Shown here piece after piece: positions 1-9,081 of a stretch of 64,000 nucleotides of DNA. Each line of letters opens with the position of its first letter. The stretch's first letter is position 1. This stretch comes from Colletotrichum lupini (Eukaryota > Ascomycota > Sordariomycetes > Glomerellales > Glomerellaceae), in assembly GCF_023278565.1 (NCBI RefSeq), contig NC_064676.1, forward strand, positions 2,728,001 through 2,792,000, written 5' to 3'. The notes beneath the pieces are model-generated. The model was not told the DNA's origin and made no database searches. It worked only from the letters and a program-made list of their open reading frames with translations. Both the position numbers and the translations under genes were made by a program.

Positions 1-826
1 TTTCTTGTGTTATTCTCTTTGCGCCGCCGTCTAACGGCTGTGGCTCATGGCTGGGCCTGGCTTTGAGACATCATATCGATTGGTGCCTCAAGGAAAACGA
101 ACTTCGGCCGGGAGCTCGCATGAAGGACTGGCGTGTAGTGTCGGCAGAGATGAATGGCGTTGAGATTTGGTCCCTTGTCAAGGGAACAACAACAAACCGA
201 TCAAATTGCGGTTGAGATGTACCGCTTCTAGGCAGGCAAGCTCATGTCCGACGATGTGGCGGCGCACGAGGCTGCCGAAATGACACTGAAAAGACATTCC
301 TCCTTTCCCCAGCTGCCAACTTGGCAAAGACTATCAGATTCTGGAGTCGGCATCCCTGCCGCCCGAATCAATCGAACGCGTGCCTTGTCACGTCAAACTT
401 GGATATCCCAGATATTAAACCCTAGGTTCCCGATGTTTAGAGCCTCTAGTGATCCTTAAAGATGATGTCTTTACTGGTCGGCGCAGGGATACCGGAGCAA
501 ATATTGACGGGGAATTAGGTAAAGACAGCTGGCACAAAAAATTTGAACAACGGCGGCACCTAAAATTTGTGATGACTTGGCCACCACTTCATTTTATTAC
601 CGAGGGCGTGGGGTCATGCTGAAAGCAGCTGCTGGTCAATCTTGCAGGCGAGATTAGTTTGGGTCACCCGCAATTCAACCGGACCCGGCTTGTTCAGAAT
701 TGCCGCCAGCAAACGTTGAAAGGGTCGACAGAGGGCCACCAGCTGGCAGAAGCGTAGGGGACAGTTGGGTGAGGTATTCTTAGAACAGTTGGCAGATCGG
801 ATCGGATATGAAATGATGCAAGTCAG
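1..826. other. Left flank, no supported gene
   Basis: This is ordinary-composition DNA left of the transposon island. The open frames here are short (71 aa at 244-459; a 92-aa frame on the minus strand at 614-892 that runs into the transposon terminal repeat) and have no recognisable domain. I see no RNA gene. The sequence directly abuts the TA target site at 827-828. Confidence 0.5.
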
Positions 827-828
827 TA

Positions 829-892
829 AGTCGACCCACCCCCTTTTGGCCACCCCCCCCTTTTGGCCACCCCCCCCTTTTGGCCACCCCAT
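829..892 (+). repeat. Left terminal inverted repeat with internal 17-bp iterations
   Basis: These 64 bp are the exact reverse complement of 9018-9081. They begin AGTCGACCCACCCCC and contain three copies of a CCCCTTTTGGCCA-type unit separated by runs of C (8 C in the two full 17-bp units). The CA dinucleotides inside the repeat are intact although the element interior has lost nearly all of its own. Repeated units at transposon ends are often transposase-binding sites; that role here is inference. Confidence 0.96.
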
Positions 893-2147
893 TTCTCCAT
901 CCCAGCTACCGCATTAAAACCCTACCCACGATTTTCAAACTACCATAATAATTACAAAAATCGTCCAAATGCAATTCTTTTTTATATACTTATTTATCGA
1001 TATATAATAGTCTTATATATTAAAAATAAAGTTATTTAGGCTCTTAAGGCTATTAAAAGAGGTCTCTTAGTTAATCGGGCCTCGATTAAGTTTAGAGTTC
1101 TAAAGTTAACTCTTCGTAACTATAGGAGAGACTACTAGACGAGGGTAATAGTATTCGTAGACCTCTAGAGGCTTCCTCTATAGTAAGAAGACTAGCTAGC
1201 CTAGTAGGTTCGTATTTAGTATAATCTAAGTATTATACTAACCTATAAATAGCTTATAAAATTCGCTAAGTAAGTTCTAAGATTCTAAGGGGATATAAAT
1301 CCTCTTAAAAAGAGATAAATAAACGCTTTCTTAAGAAGGAACTTATTAATTAAGGTCTAGAGAAGTCGTACTATCGATTTAAAGTATCTAAATAGGGCTA
1401 TTATTAATATAATTAAGTTATAGTTTAGATTACTTAATATACTAAAGATTAATAATATTAAATAGGCTAATAAGTATAATATAAATAAGACTAGTATCCT
1501 AGAGGGCAAGGGATTTAATAGCTTAGTTTTAAGTAAAGTAAAGACTATAATAATACGAAAAAAAGAGCCTAGTTCGCATGCTTAGGTATTTATAATTAAG
1601 TATATTTTTACTAATAGTCGAGCTATTAAACCACTAGTTATATATAAAAGAAAGTTAGTATAATAGTAGTAGTTTCTATTTAAACTTAACCCTTATACTA
1701 GTTAGGAGTTCATAGTAATAGATAATAGCTAGACGACTGATAAAACTACCCTTAAGTAGTTAAAAATAGTATTCTTATTATAGACTAAGACCCCCCCCCT
1801 TAGGGAGCTTAGTATATTTAATAAGCCTCGACTATTAGTTTTAAATAGCTATAGGAGTTATATAATAATAGAATTTATATAAAAATACTATAAAAACAAC
1901 GTCTACTTATTATTCTTACTACTATACACTTCCTATATCCTCTAGCCGTTAGATATAGCTATTTTTAGACTTATTAAGTCTAAGTATAAAAAGGAGCTTA
2001 GTAAAGAGGATATAATAGATAATTCTACTATCGTTAAAAAGCAGTACTTCTTAAGCTACTATTAGAAAGCTCGTTTAGCTAGTCTAACGTCGTTAAATAT
2101 ACGAAGTAGGTAAAAAGTAACTAGACTATATCCCCCTAATATAGCTA

Positions 2148-2371
2148 TGTCACGGCAGTGGGCATTAGGGCCCCTGTGGGCCCCGTGGCTCAGCCTTAGG
2201 CTACGAGGCTAAGCTCTTAATAGTTACGTAACGAGCTAGACCGCTAGGCCTAAAGGGCTAGCTCGCTAGCTTTTACTTAATATTCTGTTTTTTCCCTCTT
2301 TACGTTAAGTCTTTAGTTAATTAAGTTAATATAGTAGCGTTCCGACCTACCTTAAGTTCCCTTTTATAATA
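2148..2371 (+). repeat. 5' LTR of the chromovirus
   Basis: 224 bp, beginning TGTCACGG and ending TATAATA. It aligns over its full length with 8252-8475. My hand alignment finds about 25 differences, all but one transitions, consistent with independent RIP of two once-identical copies. The start is less mutated than in the 3' copy (TGTCACGG against TATTACGG). Confidence 0.94.
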
Positions 2372-2499
2372 TTACTTAACGTTACTTAATTAACTATTCT
2401 CTAGAAATAGAACGATAATATCTTAATTAATTAACTACTTATTATACTAACTAGCTACCCTTACTAAGAAAGTATATAAGAGAGCTAAGTAATAGCTAA

Positions 2500-4070
2500 T
2501 TAAATTAATCGTGCGTAAGTAATATAATTAATACCCCCTAAATACATACCCCCTTTACTAAACGTAATAGTTAGAGAACATAACTAGGGAAGCTAGGTCT
2601 TTCTTCGTACTAACGGCTTTTAATAAAGTCGCCGCCTCTACGAGTCCTAATAGAGCGTCGTAGGCCCTAATAAAAGTACTAAGCTCCTAGTTATTAACCC
2701 TAAGGTTACGTTATTTAACTAGTTAGTAGAGCGCTTTTTACTCTTTATTATTTAGACCGATCGCTTAGCGTATTTTAATAACGTAGCTAACTAGCTTACT
2801 TTACCTATTTATATTTATAATAATATCCTCTTTAAAAAGAATACTAAGTAGTATATCGACCTCGACCTTATCTAGGAGCTATACTTTAAAAACGACGGAA
2901 AGACCCTATTTAAATAAATTAAATAATAGCTAAAAATAGGCATTATTTAGTATTAATTAGAGCAGGTCCTGGCTTTTATTATTAACTAGCTAAGTAATAG
3001 TACGGAGCGCTTATATATAATAACCCGTAAGAACCTCGACTTTACGCATACTACTACTATAGAGCTCCGTATTATAAAAAAAGCCCTTACCTAAGCCTAT
3101 ATTAATAATACGGCTATAGCTAAAAAACTAAAATAATTAGAGAACGGCTCCTAAGCTAGCTCTATTTAAAATATTACTACTTTTAGTATATTAAAATAAC
3201 GGCTAGTACGTTTAAAAACGCAGAGTAGTTATAAAACTACTTTAGCCTCGTCCTATCCCGTTACCTACGGCTCTTAAAAAATACCTAACGTACCTATTTT
3301 TATAAGTAATAACACTAGCCTTAAGTTCGACTACTAGCTCTAGCGTATTATAAAGCGCTTAAAAAATACTAATTATAATATAAATAGGTACTACCTAAAG
3401 TATATTATTAATAAGATTAAAAGTAATATTATAAAGTTTATATACTTAATACTAACTTCTAACGAAATTACTATAGCCGAGTAGCTACTCTACGAGCTTA
3501 AGTCGGCTTATACTAACCCGACTACTATAAATAATACTAGTCGCAAGCTAGACGTACTTATAATTACGCTTAAAAACGTCTATTAAAAGCGCTTTACGTT
3601 CGCTAAGCTCGTATATATTAATAAGTTTTTAAAGTCTTAGTAAAAGCGCCGTTTTTATAATAAGCTACCTATATATCTTCGTAACTAAGCTATATCGAAG
3701 TACCTAAATAACACGGCTACTTTTTAAAAGTATACTAAGTACGTTACTTAGCTAGCTAACGCGATATAGCCCCTTTTTATAAAGAACTACTTAGTTAAGG
3801 CTTTTAGCTAGACTCGCTAGACCTTAGGTAGAAGTAATAAAAGTAATAGAAATAATAAAGGTACTAGAGGTACTAAATAGGACTAAGGTCGTACTTTTAC
3901 TTATAAAACGATCCCTAAAGCCCTATATTAGAAACTTAAAAATAGTAGCGCTTATTTCGTTTATAATAATACCGGATATATTACTAAGGACTGCCCTAAA
4001 AAGCCGAAGACTATTATAGCCGCTATTAACGCTACTAAGGGCCCTATTAAAATAAAGTCGGGTTTAGAAA
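2500..4070 (+). pseudogene. Gag-like region of the chromovirus, RIP-inactivated
   Basis: The region between the 5' LTR and pol is AT-rich with many TAA/TAG codons. The recognisable part is a CCHC zinc-knuckle remnant at 3953-3994, which reads Y-F-V-Y-N-N-T-G-Y-I-T-K-D-C. Spacing matches C-x2-C-x4-H-x4-C, but the first two Cys and the His positions are now Tyr (TAT) and only the last Cys survives, as expected from G-to-A (TGT/TGC) and C-to-T (CAT/CAC) changes. This motif is in frame 2, while pol is in frame 1, so Gag and Pol were either separated by a frameshift or offset by a later indel. The upstream limit is approximate. Confidence 0.8.
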
Positions 4071-4079
4071 ACTAAAACC

Positions 4080-7000
4080 CCTAGTAAAAGTAAACTCCTA
4101 GCTAGGGGATACGTATAAAAAGGATAGAAAATTAGTAATTAATTTAGTAAACCTATAGGATCTCGTAGGGGGCTAGCCCCTTAAAATAGAGCTTATACTA
4201 GTATTTAATAAATATAGAATTCGCCTAAGAACCTTACTTAATATAGAAGCTAATAAGTACGGATTTATAAATAACTACGTAACCCCTTTATTATAACGGT
4301 TCTGCGCAGCCCTATTTTATAAATTATAATACCTAATCCCTATTACTAGATTTAATAAAAAGCGATTAGATAATACTAGCGTAGTATAGACCGCTAACCT
4401 ATATATTAATTAATAGGTCCTTCTAAAATCACCCCTCTTTTAGCTTAATACGGGCCGTTACGACCTAATCTTAGGGTAGAAATAGTTCGAATACTACGGG
4501 GTAAACCCTAATATTCGCTACCGACGTCTAATATAGCCTAAGGACCTATTATTATAAGAGACGCCCTCTACTATCGTTAGGGATATCGAGGACCTATATA
4601 CCCCGGAAGTTATCGACGTATAATATTAAATTAATACCGACCGCTAGTAAGACCTATTCGAGATAGATATAACTCGCTATAACTAAAAGCTTTAATAATA
4701 GCGGGCGAAGGGCATACTAATTAAGATATTACTATGCCCGCTAAAAATAATAGCCCGTTAAATATAGTAGTTAAACGAGGCTAAGAATATAAAGAAAATA
4801 GAACGCGCCCTTAATAGTACTAATATCGCCCCTATAAAGAGGGCTAGGCGGTAAAAACTATACTTAGTAGTAATATAAATAGATATTACCTTTATTAGCG
4901 CTCCCGCTTTTAAAAAAAACCTAAGGCGGAACGACGTTAAAATAGGCTTTATATTACTTTATAAGCTTAACCGTATTATAAAAGATAAAAAGGAAGAAGC
5001 AGACCCCTTATATAATAACGACTAGGTTACTTATAACCTTATAACGACGAACTTATTAAAATATCTGCGGCCCTAGACCGACGTCTTTAGTAAGGCTACT
5101 AATAATATACTAGCGCCTTATAGGCCGTATAATTATAAAATCGAGCTCTTAAATAGCGGTAGGGAAAAGCTAACTTACTACTCTCTATATAAGTAGTTAG
5201 TGCCCGAGCTAGAGGCTATAAGGGCCTATTTACTAGAGTACTTATAAAAGGGATTTATCGAGCTAAGTAATACTCTTTTTATATTATTAACGCTATTTAT
5301 AAAAAAGTACGATAGTAGCCTACGCTTTTATATTAACTTCTATAAGCTTAATAAAGTTATAAAAAAAAACCGCTATTTATTACTACTTATTAATAAGACC
5401 CTTACGCGGCTAAGTAGGGTAAAGGTATTTACTAAGCTAGATATTAAGTAGGCCTTTTACTATATCCGACTTAACCTAGCCTCTAAGGACTTAATAACGT
5501 TTAGAACCCGCTACGGGGCGTATAAGTATAAAATAGTACTCTTTAGGCTTTATAACGGGCCTATTACGTATTAATAATATATAAACGAGATATTAATAGA
5601 GTACTTAGACAACTTCTATATAGTATATATAAATAATATCCTAATCTTTTTTAACGACCCCCTCTAGTATTAAGAGCACGTTATTAAAGTGCTAGACTAC
5701 TTATAAAAAGTAGGTTTATAAGCGGATATTAAGAAGTGCGAATTTAGTATTACCGCTACGAAGTACCTAGGCTTCGTAGTTTCGATAGAAAGTATATAGC
5801 TAAACGAGGAGAAAGTCTTTATAATTAGAGACTAAAAACTACCTATATTACTTAAAAGTATCTAGTTTTTCCTCGGGTTTTATAACTTTTATAAGAGGTT
5901 TATAAAGAATTACGGCCGCTTAGCTAGGCCCTTTACGAGGCTAATAAGTAAGAGAGTTCCCTTTAACTTTAATACTAGCTACGAGACGGCCTTTAAGGCT
6001 ATAAAACTAGCGCTAATATCGGCACCTATCTTTTACTATTTTAAGCTAAAACTATTAACGCGGCTAGAAATAAACGCTTCTAACTTAGTATATACCGGGG
6101 CGCTATTATAGTAATAAAAGGATAATGGGTTATAGTACTTAGTAGCCTTTTATTTAAAAACGATAAGCGGCGTAGAGCTTAATTACGCTATTTATAATAA
6201 AAAAATACTAATAATAGTACTATATTTAGAGGAATAGCGCGCGGAGCTCGTAAGTTATAAATATAAGTTCGACGTTATTATAGACTATTAGCTACTACTA
6301 TTCTTTATAACTAAGCGCTTATTTAACTTATAATAAGCCCGCTAGGTTAGTACGCTAGCGGACTTTAATTTTTAGATCTACTACTACCCGGGGAAAGAGA
6401 ACGTACTAGCTAACGCCCTCTTATAAAAAATAAAAAATATTCGTACTTAGTAAGTACTAAAAGAGGTTAATAAGATATAAGTCCTTATATTACTAGGACT
6501 ACTATTTCTTAATATCGTAGCGGAGCTACGGGCGCTATTAAGCGCCGCCGTTAGCTAACTATAGCTTATAGTTAGCTTACTTTTACTAAAAAACGAGCTA
6601 TAGGGGTACTTACTAATAAAGAAGATTTTAAAGCTTAATAAGGACCTTATTATAACGTCTCTCGTACTAATATAAGCGCTAGCGGCCGAAGGACGCGAGC
6701 GCTAGTCTATTTAAAATAACGGATTACTAATAATAAATAAGAAACTCGTAGTACTTAAAGAGGAGAACCTCCGTATTATAATTATTCGCGAGGTCTATAA
6801 ATAAAAACTCCTCGCCTACCTAGGGCGTAATAAAGTTATAAAAATAATTAAATAGCGGTACTATTAGCCGGGCCTAATAGTAAATACTTATTAATACGTT
6901 TAGAACTATTATACTTATTACTAGTTATAAAAGCCGCGTAATAAACCCCTAGGGGAGCTAAGACCGCTACCGGTACCTAATTACTTATAGTAATATATCT

Positions 7001-8236
7001 CTACCGACTTTATAACTATCCCTACTAATTAAAAAGGATTTAATAATATATAGGTAGTAGTAGACTACCTAAGTAAAAAGGTAATATTTATTCCTTATTA
7101 TAAGACTATTATAGTAAAAGATATAAGCTAGATGTTCTATAAGCGGGTGCTACCTATTTTCGGCTTATTAAAAACTATTACGTCGGACCGAGGCCCCTAA
7201 TTTATCTCTAATTTTTAGGGGGAGCTTCATAAGATCTGCGGGGTTAAGCTATAGCTATTAATAGCGGATTATTTATAAACGAACGGCTAGATAGAAGAAC
7301 TAAACTAGTATATTCTATAGCGGTTAAGACTACTAGTTAACTAATACTAAGATAACTAGAGTAATATACTACCCGTAGTCGATTTTACTTATACTACTTA
7401 GCTTAGTAAGACTACGGGGCTATTACTATATAAAATAGAATTCGGTTACTAGCTACGGCTTTTTTTTAATTAATCTAAGCGAACTTATTAATTCGGCTCT
7501 ATAAAAAAGAAGCTAAACCGTATTAACGCATAGCGTATAGCTTAGGGAATATACGAGGCCTAGGAGATCGCTAGGGGTAATATAAAGGTTACTTAGGTAT
7601 AATATAAAAAGTATATTAACTGCTATTAGCGCCTAGACGACCTAAAAATAAAAGACTAGGTCTTTATTAATACCTCGTATTAGAAGTCCGCCGACGTAAA
7701 TAAACTATAGTAGTTATAAGCCGGCTTATAGCTTATCGTTAGTACTAAATAGGGAGGCATATAGGTCGTAAAATTATTAATAAGTAGCCGGGTATACCTA
7801 GTTTTCTACTTAAATAAGCTAAAAAAGGCTACTAACGACTTATTACTTAGGTAGAACTAAGAGCTGCCGCTACTAATTACTAATAATAATAGCGAGCTAA
7901 AGTACGAGGTTTCTAAAGTAGTTAAGTTATATTTATATAAAAGAAAGCTATAGTACTAAGCGGACTAAAAGGGATACGATACGGATCTAATATAGTACGA
8001 TATAAAGAGCTTTAAGTATACGTTAATAATACTATAAGCGTTTTATTATTAATACCTAACCGCTAAGAGTCCGCTATAGAACTTAAATATATAAATAAAA
8101 GCCGCCGCGGCTAGTAATTTACTACTACTAAGGGACGATAATAATACGATAATAGTAATTATAGCTATAGATTTGCTAGAATAAGGGGTAATTAAGAGGT
8201 TTATTTTTCGGTACTACGGATAGCGCCCTTTAGTAT
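4080..8236 (+). pseudogene. Pol polyprotein (PR-RT-RNaseH-INT-chromodomain), RIP-inactivated
   Basis: All landmarks are in frame 1. Protease: the D-T-G position now reads N-I-E at 4240-4248. Reverse transcriptase: the YxDD box reads Y-I-N-N (5626-5637), so both catalytic Asp codons are now AAT. RNase H: D-A-S-D reads N-A-S-N (6073-6084). Integrase: the HHCC zinc motif has His and Cys turned to Tyr (about 6780-6930), whereas the catalytic region keeps T-D-F, S-D-R-G-P and E-E-L-N (7000-7310). Chromodomain: Y-E-V followed by a K-G-Y-D-T-D stretch at about 7894-8025. Stop codons are frequent throughout. The retained integrase residues lie in codons less exposed to RIP dinucleotides; this is chance preservation, not evidence of function. 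Confidence 0.92.
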
Positions 8237-8248
8237 AGAGGGGGGGGG
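8237..8248 (+). other. Polypurine tract (plus-strand primer site) of the retrotransposon
   Basis: An uninterrupted AGAG plus eight G run lies three bases upstream of the 3' LTR, the expected place for the primer of plus-strand DNA synthesis. Runs of G are poor RIP targets, so it is preserved. Confidence 0.75.
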
Positions 8249-8251
8249 TAA

Positions 8252-8475
8252 TATTACGGTAGTAAGTATTAGGGCCCCTATGGGCCCCGTGGCTCAGCCT
8301 TAGGCTACGAGGCTAAGCTCTTAGTAGTTACGTAACGAGCTAGACCGCTAGGCCTAAAGGGCCAGCTCGCTAGCTTCTGCCCACTGTTCTATTTTTTTCC
8401 TCTTTACGTTAAGTCTTTAGTTAATTAGGTTAATATAGCAGCGTTCTAACCTGCCTCAAGTTCCCTTTCGTAATA
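8252..8475 (+). repeat. 3' LTR of the chromovirus
   Basis: 224 bp, beginning TATTACGG (a RIP-altered TGTCACGG) and ending CGTAATA, which fits a RIP-altered inverted terminus of the LTR. The downstream GCTA at 8476-8479 repeats the bases just before the 5' LTR. Confidence 0.94.
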
Positions 8476-9017
8476 GCTAGACTACTTACTAATTTAATAG
8501 TCCTACCTAACCTAGTTATACTAACTAAAAAGACCGTAAATACTAAGTAAGTAACTAGTAATACTAGAAAAGCTATTAACTAGGTATTAGCGGCGTCTAT
8601 TATTAACTAGTTAATACCTAAGAAGGCTAGCGAGCTCTATAATTAGTTAAAGTTATTTATAGAGCTTAGTCTAAACTATAATACTTAACGACTACTATTT
8701 AAAAAGGTAAAAAAGGTATTTAGCGAGTAGGCCTATTATTTAGTAATATTTTAGTACTATATTCGAGTTCTAGAAGCTAAAGTTAACCGATTAAGGCTAT
8801 AGAAAAAGAAGAGTATACTAATAGACCTAAACACTAAGTTCGCGAATATCTAGGATATATAGAGAGCTCAGGAGGACTCTAGCGACCGTCTAGTTAGTCC
8901 TAGTCGACTCGTAAGGGTCGAATTACCTAGGGAGAATAATAACTATATTATTGTGGTAGTAGAAGATAGTTAATTAATTAAGTATAGTTAGTGGCGATGT
9001 TTTGATACTATGTTTTG

Positions 9018-9081
9018 ATGGGGTGGCCAAAAGGGGGGGGTGGCCAAAAGGGGGGGGTGGCCAAAAGGGGGTGGGTCGACT
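9018..9081 (-). repeat. Right terminal inverted repeat with internal 17-bp iterations
   Basis: Perfect 64-bp inverted partner of 829-892, ending GGGTGGGTCGACT immediately before the TA at 9082-9083. On the plus strand the unit reads TGGCCAAAAGGGGGGGG twice and then a shortened third copy, so each terminus presents several G-runs that could form G-quadruplexes on one strand. Confidence 0.96.

Larger units (their letters stand above)
2148..8475 (+). mobile_element. Ty3/gypsy chromovirus (LTR retrotransposon with chromodomain), RIP-mutated
   Basis: Two 224-bp LTRs bound a 5.9-kb interior. The domain order is Gag zinc knuckle (3953-3994), protease (about 4234-4300), reverse transcriptase (about 5150-5700), RNase H (about 6060-6300), integrase (about 6780-7320) and chromodomain (about 7894-8025). 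RT before integrase marks Ty3/gypsy, and the C-terminal chromodomain marks the chromovirus branch. The insertion sits inside the Fot1-like transposase gene with a GCTA target duplication (2144-2147 and 8476-8479; ATAGCTA is shared if LTR-end bases are allowed). A polypurine tract precedes the 3' LTR. Every domain is riddled with TAA/TAG, and key residues are changed in the RIP direction. Confidence 0.95.
1025..8973 (+). pseudogene. Fot1/pogo-type transposase, interrupted and RIP-inactivated
   Basis: The coding sequence lies in two pieces, about 1025-2147 and 8480-8973. The left piece reads through many stops as an N-terminal helix-turn-helix/CENP-B-like region followed by the catalytic core. 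The first catalytic Asp codon is now Asn (1484-1486) and the second is now Asn (1844-1846, in L-V-L-N-S-Y); the third is intact (1952-1954, in L-stop-P-L-D-I-A-I-F). All three are in the same frame, and the last two are separated by exactly 35 codons, the DD35D spacing of the Fot1/pogo group. Removing the LTR element plus one GCTA copy rejoins base 2147 to 8480 in frame, and the frame then runs to a TAA at 8971-8973. Changes at catalytic codons are G-to-A, as RIP predicts. The start codon is uncertain. Confidence 0.9.
829..9081 (+). mobile_element. Fot1/pogo-like DNA transposon, RIP-mutated, split by a retrotransposon
   Basis: The element is bounded by 64-bp perfect terminal inverted repeats (829-892 and 9018-9081) and flanked by TA dinucleotides at 827-828 and 9082-9083, the target duplication expected of the Tc1/mariner superfamily. 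Without the inserted LTR element (2148-8475 plus one 4-bp target copy) it is about 1.9 kb, the usual size of Fot1-type elements. The interior, from about 970 onward, is AT-rich and nearly free of CA and TG dinucleotides, with many in-frame TAA/TAG codons, which is the RIP signature. The ends are still GC-rich. The encoded protein fragments (listed separately) carry a DD35D arrangement. The element cannot be autonomous as it stands. Family assignment rests on TIR/TA structure, catalytic spacing and remembered family motifs, not a search. Confidence 0.93.

Noticed and set aside
829..892. Regularly spaced repeats as a CRISPR-like array
   Set aside because: Only three units, no variable spacers, and an exact inverted copy at the other end of a transposon: they are TIR iterations.
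7000..7310. Integrase residues still intact, implying a working element
   Set aside because: Surrounding stops and destroyed RT, protease and RNase H residues make the element inactive; retention is explained by codon context.
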